Shown in pieces: positions 55,474-63,505 of a stretch of 64,000 bases of DNA. The notes under the pieces are model-generated. The model saw only the letters and a list, made by a program, of their open reading frames with translations. It did no database searches and was not told the origin of the DNA. Each line of letters begins with the position of its first letter. Within the stretch, counting starts at the first letter, position 1. This DNA comes from Acidimicrobiaceae bacterium UBA2093. GTDB lineage: Bacteria; Actinomycetota; Acidimicrobiia; Acidimicrobiales; Ilumatobacteraceae. The translations under genes and the position numbers were made by a program. The DNA lies in the NCBI GenBank assembly GCA_002331255.1, contig DCZD01000002.1, positions 79,322 to 143,321 of the forward strand, given 5' to 3'.

Positions 55474-57021
55474 TTATGCCTTGCCACCGAATTGAACCCG
55501 GAGGTCCTTCTTCAGCACCTTTCCACTGGGATTTCTTGGTAGAGATTCGAGTACTTCGAGCTGCTCGGGCACCTTGTGCATGGACAACTTCTGTGCCTTG
55601 AGGAATGTGACCATGCCCGCCAGATCGATCGCGGCGCCTTCTTTCAGCACCACGACCGCGCATGCACGCTCACCACTTGCATCATCGGGAAGTCCGATGA
55701 CTGCAGCGTCAGCAATAGATGGATGTGTGTACAGCAAGTCTTCGATTTCTTTCGCAGAGATGTTCTCGCCCTTGCGGATGATGATGTCTTTTAGCCGTCC
55801 GGTGATGCTGATGTAGCCGTCTTCGTCGATGACGCCGAGGTCACCAGTACGAAACCATCCATCTTCATCGAACGCTTCGACGTCGAGCGATGAGTCGAGA
55901 TATCCCATGCAGACTTGGGGCCCTTTGACACGCAATTCACCCTCCACTCCGCGGGGAGTGTCCTTGCCATCCAACACGGTACGCACAAGCACATCGGGGC
56001 ACGGGCGACCATCGGTCTCGGCCTTTTTTACGTCGGGATCATCGACGTGCACCATTATGTTGATCGGGCTCTCAGTGAGTCCCCAGCCGTTGATGAGTGG
56101 GGCACCAAACGTTTCCATCATCTCGAAGTGCAGTGGCTTAGGCTTTGCTGCACCGCCACCATTGAAGATGCGCACATCAGGGAACAACTTCTCGCCCTTC
56201 GGCAACTGGCGCTGTTTGTTGAGATACATCAACCAGAACGCGGTTCCAGCACCGGCACACGTGACACCGTTCTTGCCGAGCCACTCTGGAGTTTGGTCAG
56301 CAGCGAAGGTCTCAACCATGAGCAACTCCACGCCGGTCTGCATGGCATTAAACATCCACACCAGTCCACCAACATGGGTGATGGGGAAGACAACTGCTGC
56401 CTTGTCATCAGGACCAACTTCCATGCTCCATTGCATGCCCGTGTTTGCCGCGCTCATCGAACGGTCACAATGCTTCGCACCCTTCGGGTCGGCAGTTGTA
56501 CCCGACGAATAAAACAACCAGCGCAACGCTTCAAATTTCGGGCTGAAGGGCGGAAGTGTTGACGGGTCACCCTCGGGAAGATCGGGGTCGGCAACGAGAA
56601 TTCTTGTGCCGAGTCCTTCTACTGCTTCACGCGCCATCGGTGGATATTCGAAGCCACGGAACATGTTTGGCACAACCATCAATTCGCAACCACTTTGTCG
56701 GGCGATGAAGCCCACTTCGCGCGTACGGTAGATGGGAAGAATCGGGTTCTGGATGGCACCTAGACGCGAGAGAGCACCAGTGAGAACTAGTGCTTCTAAT
56801 CGTGATGGCAAGATCCAAGAGACGCGAGAGTCTTCGCGCACCCCAATGTCGTGCAGACCGGCTGCGACTCGCAGGCACCAATTACGAAAATCTCCGTACG
56901 TGAGTGTTCGACCTGCTTCGTCGATGGCCATGCGTTTCCCCGGGGTCGCTGCGGCGCGTTCTTCGACGAGTTCCCACAGGGTCTTTCCGGTCGTGTCGAT
57001 GAGTCCCTCTATCGCTGCCAC
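55474..57021 (-). CDS. AMP-dependent acyl-CoA synthetase
   Basis: A 515-residue ligase with the P-loop SSGTTADPKGAK, the A5 motif NGWGLTESPINI, GWFRTGDLGVIDEDGYISITGRLKD and the C-terminal Lys in NPSGKVLKK. The Gly usual after the Thr-Thr of the P-loop is Ala here. It overlaps the preceding ligase gene by 13 bases, so two ligases are coupled in tandem. It may act on an intermediate produced in the same operon. Confidence 0.9.
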   Translation of the reverse strand: MAAIEGLIDTTGKTLWELVEERAAATPGKRMAIDEAGRTLTYGDFRNWCLRVAAGLHDIGVREDSRVSWILPSRLEALVLTGALSRLGAIQNPILPIYRTREVGFIARQSGCELMVVPNMFRGFEYPPMAREAVEGLGTRILVADPDLPEGDPSTLPPFSPKFEALRWLFYSSGTTADPKGAKHCDRSMSAANTGMQWSMEVGPDDKAAVVFPITHVGGLVWMFNAMQTGVELLMVETFAADQTPEWLGKNGVTCAGAGTAFWLMYLNKQRQLPKGEKLFPDVRIFNGGGAAKPKPLHFEMMETFGAPLINGWGLTESPINIMVHVDDPDVKKAETDGRPCPDVLVRTVLDGKDTPRGVEGELRVKGPQVCMGYLDSSLDVEAFDEDGWFRTGDLGVIDEDGYISITGRLKDIIIRKGENISAKEIEDLLYTHPSIADAAVIGLPDDASGERACAVVVLKEGAAIDLAGMVTFLKAQKLSMHKVPEQLEVLESLPRNPSGKVLKKDLRVQFGGKA

Positions 57022-58499
57022 TCGGCTGCCTCCTTGTCTGCAAGCGGTTGAAGTTGCTTCTTGTCTACTTTGCCGAGCGAGGTCAGCGGAAGTTCGGGCA
57101 CACAGACCAGCACGTCTGGGGCCTTGTAGCTGGCGAGCGATGCTCTGATGTGGTCGCGCACAGACTCCAACGTGAGAGTTCTTCCCTGACGGGCAACTGC
57201 GAAAAGCACACCGATCTCTCCGAGGCGGTCATCGACGCTTGCTCCCACGACGGCTGCTGCGGCGATGTCTGGGTGAGTTCCAAGATGATTTTCGACTTCA
57301 ACGGGGTACACGTTGTAGCCACCGCGGATGTACATCTCGGTGTTGCGCCCGACGAGGTGCAAGTTGCCCTGAGTGTCAACAAAACCCAAGTCACCGGTGA
57401 TGAGGAACCCATCTGATGTGAACGCTTCAAGGGTTCGTTCCTCGTCTCTCCAGTAGCCGCGCATCATCGCTCGACTACGCAGTTGCACGACACCCACCTC
57501 ATCCTCGGCACACGTGTGCCCGTCCTCTTGGACGAGGCGTAGCTCGACAGTCGCACTCGGCTTACCGACAGTGCTGCAAATGGTGTCGATGTCGTCGTTG
57601 ATACTCGTTCCTGTCGACACGCATGCTTCGGTGCTGGTGTAGCGAGCGAGCACATTACAGCCGAGTTTCTCACGCATCTCGATGACCAGCTCCGGTGGAA
57701 TGCGTGCTGCTCCGATGCCGGCGACCCGGAGATGGCTGACATCGGTGTCGGCGAATCGGGGATGATCAAACATCATGCGGTACTGCGTAGGCACGCCTTG
57801 GCTGACAGTCACGCGCTCGTCGTTGATCGCCGCTAGTGCACCCTCGGCGGTCCAGGGGGACGGAACTATGACAGTGGTGATGACATGCATGAGTTCGTCC
57901 CACAACCTGGTCATCGCGCCGACATGTGCAAATGGAAGTGGTGAGAGCCGCCGATCTCCGACATGCGAGAGATCGCCTGCACCACCAGTCATTGCCTCCA
58001 AGCAGCGATGATCGAACCACGCCCCCTTTGGGTATCCGGTTGTTCCGCCGGTCCACACAATCGCAAGTGGGTCGTCATGTGAGAGCTGCACTCGACGACG
58101 AAACGGATCGCCACCCGAGGTCTCAGGCAATGGTCCATCAAAGATATACACCGGGTTCGAGCGATTGATTATGTGGTCGACCTCGCCTTGCCCGTAACGC
58201 GGGTTGATGCCAGTGGCGATTGCACCCGCGCGAGTAATTGCTTGGTACGCGACCACATAGTCGATGCAGCTCGGAAGACGAATCCCGACGACGTCACCTT
58301 TCTTCACACCTTTTTCAATTAGCCATCCGGCGAGTGAATCGGCGCGAGTGGCCCATTCAAGAAACGTCATGCGCAATGTCGAGCCGACCGATACTGGTTG
58401 GACGTACGCCTCAATTTCCGGTGCGACTTTCAGCACCTCGTCGAAGAGGTCGAGCAAGTTCTCGAAATCACCACGAATGGGAGAAGAAGGAACGGGCAT
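57009..58499 (-). CDS. AMP-dependent acyl-CoA synthetase
   Basis: The 496-residue ligase has TGGTTGYPKGAW as P-loop, YTSTEACVSTG as A5 motif, GFLITGDLGFVDTQGNLHLVGRN and the C-terminal Lys in SLGKVDKKQL. It is the middle of three ligases in the operon and differs from the others in its N-terminal third. It lies 42 bases after the alcohol dehydrogenase gene and overlaps the next ligase. Confidence 0.9.
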   Translation of the reverse strand: MPVPSSPIRGDFENLLDLFDEVLKVAPEIEAYVQPVSVGSTLRMTFLEWATRADSLAGWLIEKGVKKGDVVGIRLPSCIDYVVAYQAITRAGAIATGINPRYGQGEVDHIINRSNPVYIFDGPLPETSGGDPFRRRVQLSHDDPLAIVWTGGTTGYPKGAWFDHRCLEAMTGGAGDLSHVGDRRLSPLPFAHVGAMTRLWDELMHVITTVIVPSPWTAEGALAAINDERVTVSQGVPTQYRMMFDHPRFADTDVSHLRVAGIGAARIPPELVIEMREKLGCNVLARYTSTEACVSTGTSINDDIDTICSTVGKPSATVELRLVQEDGHTCAEDEVGVVQLRSRAMMRGYWRDEERTLEAFTSDGFLITGDLGFVDTQGNLHLVGRNTEMYIRGGYNVYPVEVENHLGTHPDIAAAAVVGASVDDRLGEIGVLFAVARQGRTLTLESVRDHIRASLASYKAPDVLVCVPELPLTSLGKVDKKQLQPLADKEAAEWQR

Positions 58500-58541
58500 G
58501 AGTTGAATCTGAAATTGTCAGGTGTGTTCGAGATGCGACGT

Positions 58542-59645
58542 CTAGAACGACAAGACACCGCGTGCGACGGCACCGGTTTCCATTTCGTGGATCGAGTCTT
58601 GCCACTTGTCGATCGGTCGTACAGCCGTGACGAGTTCGTCGAGCAGGACTTGTCCTGTGCGGTACAAGTTCATGATGTAGGGGAAGTCGCGATGCGGCGA
58701 CGAGCTGCCATATCGACAACCAATGATGCCGCGGTCCACTTGCGTGAGTCGGCCGTACAGGCCCTTGAACTCGGCGGTCTGCGAGGCGACGCCGATGACG
58801 ACGACGTTGCCTTCCCACTCGAGTGACTCGAGTGCGTTCCACGTGACGGTCGGGTGGGCGACACAGTCGAATGCCCAGTTGACGCCACCGGCATTGAACG
58901 GTCCACGAACCGCAGATTCGCTGGCTGGGCAGATCTGGGTAATAGCGTCGACGATGTCTTCGCGCTTGCCGTCTAGAAAGTGCGTGGCACCAAACTTGCG
59001 AGCAAGCGCCTCTTTCTCTGGAACAGTGTCGATGGCGATGATTTTTTCTGCGCCTTGCACTTTCAATGCCTGGATGACGTTCAGCCCGACTCCACCGACT
59101 CCGAACACAGCTGCGCTTTGACCACGCTTCACGTTCGCACGGTTGAACACCGCACCCATTCCGGTGATCACGCCGCAACCGACGATTGCTGCAGACGACA
59201 ACGGCACGTCGTCGGGAAGCTTGACGCATTGGATGTCGCGAATAACTGTTTGTTCCACGAATGTCGATACGCCTGCGAAGTTCCAGATGGGGTCACCGTC
59301 AAATGTGAATGGTTGAGTGGCATTACCGAGGGTGGCGCGGCATGCGGTCGGACGGCCAGATGCACAAGGTGGACACATGCCACATGCCGACAAAGTCGCT
59401 ATCGCAATGTGATCGCCGGGCTTCACGTGGGTGACAGCATCACCGACGCGCTCGACGATGCCCGCCCCTTCATGTCCGCACACACCTGGCGACGGCACGG
59501 GGTAGAGCCCGTTCATGTAGCTCACATCGCTGTGGCACAAGCCTGCTGCCGCGATTCGTACGACGACATCTCGTGGCCCCGGTTCACGAAGCTTGATTCC
59601 GTCGACGAGTTCAGTCGATGTTCCGTTGTAGATGATCCCCCGCAT
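58542..59645 (-). CDS. Zinc-dependent class III-type alcohol dehydrogenase
   Basis: The 367-residue enzyme has the catalytic zinc ligands C37 and H58 (GLCHSD; GHEGAG), the structural zinc cysteines C88, C91, C94 and C102, and the NAD motif GVGGVGLN. It resembles the mycobacterial AdhD/NDMA-dependent group. ATG 59645 starts the normal N-terminus; the frame to 59849 would run into the next gene. The operon suggests oxidation of an alcohol intermediate before CoA activation. Confidence 0.92.
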   Translation of the reverse strand: MRGIIYNGTSTELVDGIKLREPGPRDVVVRIAAAGLCHSDVSYMNGLYPVPSPGVCGHEGAGIVERVGDAVTHVKPGDHIAIATLSACGMCPPCASGRPTACRATLGNATQPFTFDGDPIWNFAGVSTFVEQTVIRDIQCVKLPDDVPLSSAAIVGCGVITGMGAVFNRANVKRGQSAAVFGVGGVGLNVIQALKVQGAEKIIAIDTVPEKEALARKFGATHFLDGKREDIVDAITQICPASESAVRGPFNAGGVNWAFDCVAHPTVTWNALESLEWEGNVVVIGVASQTAEFKGLYGRLTQVDRGIIGCRYGSSSPHRDFPYIMNLYRTGQVLLDELVTAVRPIDKWQDSIHEMETGAVARGVLSF

Positions 59646-59709
59646 GAAGGGAAGGTTAGTCGTGTCTCCTACTTCGGCTGTAGGGGAACGGCGAGCGATG
59701 ACGCGGTGG

Positions 59710-61299
59710 TTATTGCGAAAACTTCGCAGCCAGGTCGCGTAATTCGAACTTCGTGACCTTTCCGTTCGGATTGGTCGGAAGTACGTCAAGCACGACCACC
59801 CTTCGCGGCACCTTGTAGTTCGCCATTCGGTCACGACTCCAGGCCACAACTTCCTCGGGGTCGATGGTCGAGCCGGGTCGTGCGGTCACAAAAGCCCAAC
59901 CGACCTCACCTTGGCGCTCGTCTGGCACACCAATGACCGCAACCTGGGCGACATCGGGATGACCCAACAGGTAGTTCTCGATCTCGGCGGGATAGGCGTT
60001 AAAACCGCCGACGATGAACAGATCTTTCTTGCGATCGGTGATGTTGATGTACCCACGGTCGTTCATAGTGCCAATGTCGCCAGTGTGCAGCCAGCCGTCG
60101 TCGGTGATTGCCTCAGCCGTGGCGGCCTCGTCTTCGAAATAGCCCTGCATGACGTTGTATCCACGGCACACGATCTCGCCAGCCTCGCCGCGCGGTACTT
60201 CATTGAAATCGTCGTCGACGATCTTTACTTCGACGTCCACGAGTGCTCGACCACTAGTGAGCGAGATTGTCTCGTAGTCATCTTCGGGGCGACACATGCT
60301 GATAGTGCCGCACGATTCAGTGAGTCCGTATGCGGTGATGATGGTCTTGAAGGTCAGTTCTTCGCGCATGCGACGCAACATCTCAACCGGCACGGCGGCA
60401 GCACCAGTGACCGCGAGACGCAGACTTGAGAGGTCGAAATTGTCGCGCTCGGGGTGGTTGAGGATTGAGAGGAACAACGTCGGTGGTCCAGGAAGCATCG
60501 ACACTTTCTCGGTCGAGATGCGCCGCAGAGCGGTCGGCACGTCGAACACCACTTCGGGAATGATGGTCGCACCTCGGATGAGGCAACCAAGGATGCCACC
60601 TTTGTATCCGAAGGTGTGGAAGAACGGATTGACGATGAGGAATCGATCGCCACGGATGACGCCGACCGTCTGCGACCAGTCGTCGAACACGCGGATGTTC
60701 TGCGCGTGGTTTGTCATCACGCCCTTCGGACGACCAGTGGTGCCGCTCGTGAAGAAGATGTCAGAGAGATCATTGGGCGACAGTGAGTCGATGCGTGCGT
60801 CGACTTCTGAGTCAGCGACGTTCTTTCCAAGGTCGAGGAATTGTTGCCAGTCGATGGTTCCTTCGGGTGCGTCGCCACGCATGACGACGACGCGCTCAAC
60901 AGACGGTGTCGGAGTCTCAGCTGCACGCAACCATGTGACGTAGTCATTGCCGAGAAAACCGTTCACGCACAGCAACATTCGTGCACGGCTTCGGGACAAA
61001 ATGTACGCGGCCTCTTCTCCCTTGAACCTGGTGTTCAGCGGTACGAGAACTCCGCCCACGGTGATGGCACCGAGGGCTGCGATGACCCACTCCCAAATGT
61101 TTGGAGCCCAAATCGAAATTCGGTCACCTTTTTGAATGCCGCACGCAATGTAGGAACGCGCAGCTTCACGGACAGCGTCGTTTAGCTCAGGGTAAGTGAG
61201 TCGCTTTTCGTTATCTACGACAGCTTCAAGGTCGGCGAAACGTATGGCGTTTTGTCGTACGAGGTTGGCGATGGTGCCAAACTCGAGATCAGCACGCAT
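59710..61299 (-). CDS. Acyl-CoA synthetase, FadD3-like
   Basis: A 529-residue ligase with TSGTTGRPKGVM as P-loop, TAYGLTESCGTI as A5 motif, DGWLHTGDIGTMNDRGYINITDRKKD and Lys in NPNGKVTKFEL. The N-terminal half (GDRISIWAPNIWEWVIAALG; VPLNTRFKGEEAAYIL) recalls FadD3, which activates the HIP propionate left after steroid ring A/B cleavage. The ATG shares a base with the stop of the amidohydrolase gene before it (TGATG). FadD3 function is suggested, not proven. Confidence 0.9.
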   Translation of the reverse strand: MRADLEFGTIANLVRQNAIRFADLEAVVDNEKRLTYPELNDAVREAARSYIACGIQKGDRISIWAPNIWEWVIAALGAITVGGVLVPLNTRFKGEEAAYILSRSRARMLLCVNGFLGNDYVTWLRAAETPTPSVERVVVMRGDAPEGTIDWQQFLDLGKNVADSEVDARIDSLSPNDLSDIFFTSGTTGRPKGVMTNHAQNIRVFDDWSQTVGVIRGDRFLIVNPFFHTFGYKGGILGCLIRGATIIPEVVFDVPTALRRISTEKVSMLPGPPTLFLSILNHPERDNFDLSSLRLAVTGAAAVPVEMLRRMREELTFKTIITAYGLTESCGTISMCRPEDDYETISLTSGRALVDVEVKIVDDDFNEVPRGEAGEIVCRGYNVMQGYFEDEAATAEAITDDGWLHTGDIGTMNDRGYINITDRKKDLFIVGGFNAYPAEIENYLLGHPDVAQVAVIGVPDERQGEVGWAFVTARPGSTIDPEEVVAWSRDRMANYKVPRRVVVLDVLPTNPNGKVTKFELRDLAAKFSQ

Positions 61300-62507
61300 C
61301 AGGAGAGATGCGTGATACCGAGCATCTTGATGGCGTTGCCGCGCAGCACCTTGTAGACGATGTCATCGGGAAGATCGGCAGTTTGTTCTTCGGCGATCTT
61401 TGCCGTGTGTGGCCATGTGCTGTCGGAGTGTGGATAATCACTCTCGTAGGTTACGTTGTCGACCCCGATTGATTCGATGTTCTTCAAACCGAAGGCGTCA
61501 TCGAAGAAGCAGCCGTAGATGTGGCGACGGAATAGCTCGGCCGGTGGCTCGAGCACCTTGTCGGCGACGCCACCCCAACCACGATTCTCGCGCCACACCG
61601 TGTCGGCACGCTCAAGGATGTATGGGATCCAACCAATCTGGCCCTCGCTGTAGGCGATCTTCAGGTTCTTGAACTGGTTGAACTTGCCGCTCATCAGCCA
61701 GTCGACCATCGAGAAACAGCAGTTCGCGAATGTGAGCACTGAGCCGACAGCTGCAGGCGCATCGGCCGATGTCGATGGCATCTTCGAGCCTGAACCGATG
61801 TGCATGTTGATGACAGTTCCGGTCTCGTTGCACGCATCGAGAAATGGGTCCCAGTATCCGTCGGCATCGTGGATGCTCGGCAGGCCGAGGTTTGGTGGAA
61901 TCTCAGAGAAGCACACGGCTCGACATCCGCGCGCCGCGTTGCGACGAATCTCTGCAGCAGCAGCCACGGGATCCCACAACGGGACAATGGTGAGCGGAAT
62001 GAGACGTCCACCTGATGACGCACACCAATCATCGATCATCCAATCGTTGTATGCCTTCACACACTCGAGCGCGAGAGCTTTGTCGTGTGCCTCGAAGAAC
62101 GTCTGACCACAGAAGCGCGGGAATGTGGGGAAGCACAGCGATGCTTCGATGCCAGAGATGTCCATGTCGGCAAGACGATCCTTCACAAGGAACGAACCAG
62201 GACGCATCTCTTCGTATGTGATGCCCGTCAACGTGACTTGATCGCGATCGAACCCGACTGCGGTGTCGAGGCGAGTGAGTGGGCGACGAAGATCTTCGTA
62301 GAACCACCAATCGACTGGTTCACCAGGGTCACCAGGGTCACCAGGAATTGCAGTGAACTTGCCGCCGATGAAGGTCATCTCCTTGACGGGCGCCCGCACG
62401 ATGCGAGGTGCCTCGGAGAGAAACTTCTTGGACACACGATCGGTCCAGACGGTCGGTGGCTCGATGACGTGGTCATCGACAGAGATGATCTTTGGAAGCT
62501 CGCGCAT
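61299..62507 (-). CDS. Amidohydrolase 2 family protein, paralogue C
   Basis: The 402-residue ACMSD-type hydrolase begins MRELPKIISVDDHVIEPP and has NMHIGSGSKMP, YSEGQIGWIPYILERAD and YESDYPHSDSTWPH. It is closest to the paralogue at 45.8 kb. I start it at ATG 62507: the open frame to 62552 would translate through operator 4 and has no family similarity. No ribosome site is visible, and TACAGT lies 7 bases before the ATG, so the mRNA may be leaderless. It leads the operon 62.5-53.9 kb. Confidence 0.9.
   Translation of the reverse strand: MRELPKIISVDDHVIEPPTVWTDRVSKKFLSEAPRIVRAPVKEMTFIGGKFTAIPGDPGDPGEPVDWWFYEDLRRPLTRLDTAVGFDRDQVTLTGITYEEMRPGSFLVKDRLADMDISGIEASLCFPTFPRFCGQTFFEAHDKALALECVKAYNDWMIDDWCASSGGRLIPLTIVPLWDPVAAAAEIRRNAARGCRAVCFSEIPPNLGLPSIHDADGYWDPFLDACNETGTVINMHIGSGSKMPSTSADAPAAVGSVLTFANCCFSMVDWLMSGKFNQFKNLKIAYSEGQIGWIPYILERADTVWRENRGWGGVADKVLEPPAELFRRHIYGCFFDDAFGLKNIESIGVDNVTYESDYPHSDSTWPHTAKIAEEQTADLPDDIVYKVLRGNAIKMLGITHLS
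62321..62345 (-). repeat. Short 9-bp tandem repeat within amidohydrolase C
   Basis: CACCAGGGT occurs twice and then a partial third time (CACCAGG). It encodes a GDPGDPGEP run in a loop before the VDWWFYED segment. The paralogue at 45.8 kb lacks the Gly-Asp-Pro run at the same place, so it is a small local expansion. Confidence 0.8.
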
Positions 62508-62529
62508 GTTCGGCACTGTATCACTGGTT

Positions 62530-62546
62530 TCTGACGGTCCGTCAGA
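62530..62546. promoter_or_regulatory. Operator palindrome 4 (TetR-type) between the 62.5 kb operon and the enoyl-CoA hydratase
   Basis: TCTGACGGTCCGTCAGA is a perfect 8+1+8 palindrome, the same as operator 1 apart from the central base (equal on the other strand). It lies 22 bases before the amidohydrolase ATG, over the likely -35 region. It may also act on the divergent operon starting at 62710. Confidence 0.82.
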
Positions 62547-62709
62547 ATCCATCTCCCAATAGGCCCAGAGAAGATTTTGGAACCCCCAGGGCGGTCGGGA
62601 TGCCGTCGGAGACGGGCCTCGCCTTTTGGCTCATCTCCCGGCATCAGGGAAGATGGGAGAGCGCTCGGGTAGCCGATGCGAGTGCTCTTGAGGGCAATAG
62701 GGGGAACCA

Positions 62710-63504
62710 ATGACAGGTGGACATCGCTACGAGTCAGTGTCGTACGAGGTTGAAGGGGCAGTTGCCGTCGTCACCTTGAACCGGCCCGAGGCACACAACT
62801 CGATCACGGAAACGGTCGTCACCGAGATCGGTGACATCTGGGCGCGGTTACGTATGGACGATTCAGTGCGCGCCATTGTTCTCACAGCTGCGGGGGAGAA
62901 AGCGTTCTGCACGGGCATCGACAGGTCATGGTCGCCACCGCAGCCGAACAGTCAAGTTGCGATCAATGATCCACTAATGAAGCTTGGTCCGAAAACCGCC
63001 GACTTATGGAAACCAGTTGTCGCGGCCGTCAACGGTATGGCGTGTGGTGGTGCTTTCTATTTTCTCGGAGAGAGCGACACCATCGTCGCTGCTGATCACG
63101 CGACATTCTTCGACCCACACACGACGTACGGGCTTGCCGCTTGTTTCGAGCCAATCTTGTTGTACGGACAGATGCCATTCGGTGAGTTGTGCCGCATCGC
63201 ATTGATGGGCAATTACGAACGCATGTCAGCGCAGCGAGCACACCAGATTGGTTTTGTTCAGGACGTCGTGCCCGCAGAATCATTGCTCGACACCGCAATG
63301 CGCATCGCAAGTGATCTCGCATCCATGCCTGCCGCTGCGGTGCAGGCGACCCTGAGAGCCCTGTGGGTGGCGCGCGAAATGGGCCGTGCCCAGGCAGTTT
63401 CCATGGCTCCGCATCTCGTAAGTCTCGGCAACCAGCCAGATGCAATCGAAGAGGGACTACAGATGTTCCGTAGCGGCAAGCGCATCGAGTGGCGGGCCCG
63501 CTGA
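62710..63504 (+). CDS. Enoyl-CoA hydratase/isomerase family protein
   Basis: A 264-residue crotonase-fold protein. VAVVTLNRPEAHNSI, GEKAFCTGIDRSW and AAVNGMACGGAFYFLGESD give the family signature. The usual second acidic residue region reads DPHTTYGLAACFEP, so the exact reaction is uncertain. AGGGGGAACC precedes the ATG. The SDR gene follows one base after its stop. It is divergent from the amidohydrolase C operon with about 200 bases between, which hold operator 4. Confidence 0.9.
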   Translation: MTGGHRYESVSYEVEGAVAVVTLNRPEAHNSITETVVTEIGDIWARLRMDDSVRAIVLTAAGEKAFCTGIDRSWSPPQPNSQVAINDPLMKLGPKTADLWKPVVAAVNGMACGGAFYFLGESDTIVAADHATFFDPHTTYGLAACFEPILLYGQMPFGELCRIALMGNYERMSAQRAHQIGFVQDVVPAESLLDTAMRIASDLASMPAAAVQATLRALWVAREMGRAQAVSMAPHLVSLGNQPDAIEEGLQMFRSGKRIEWRAR

Positions 63505-63505
63505 C

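Noticed and set aside
58508..58522. TCTGAAATTGTCAGG between the alcohol dehydrogenase and ligase genes, considered as another operator
   Set aside because: The half-sites are 15 bp instead of 17 bp apart in total and it lies inside an operon with a 42-base gap, so it is probably chance.
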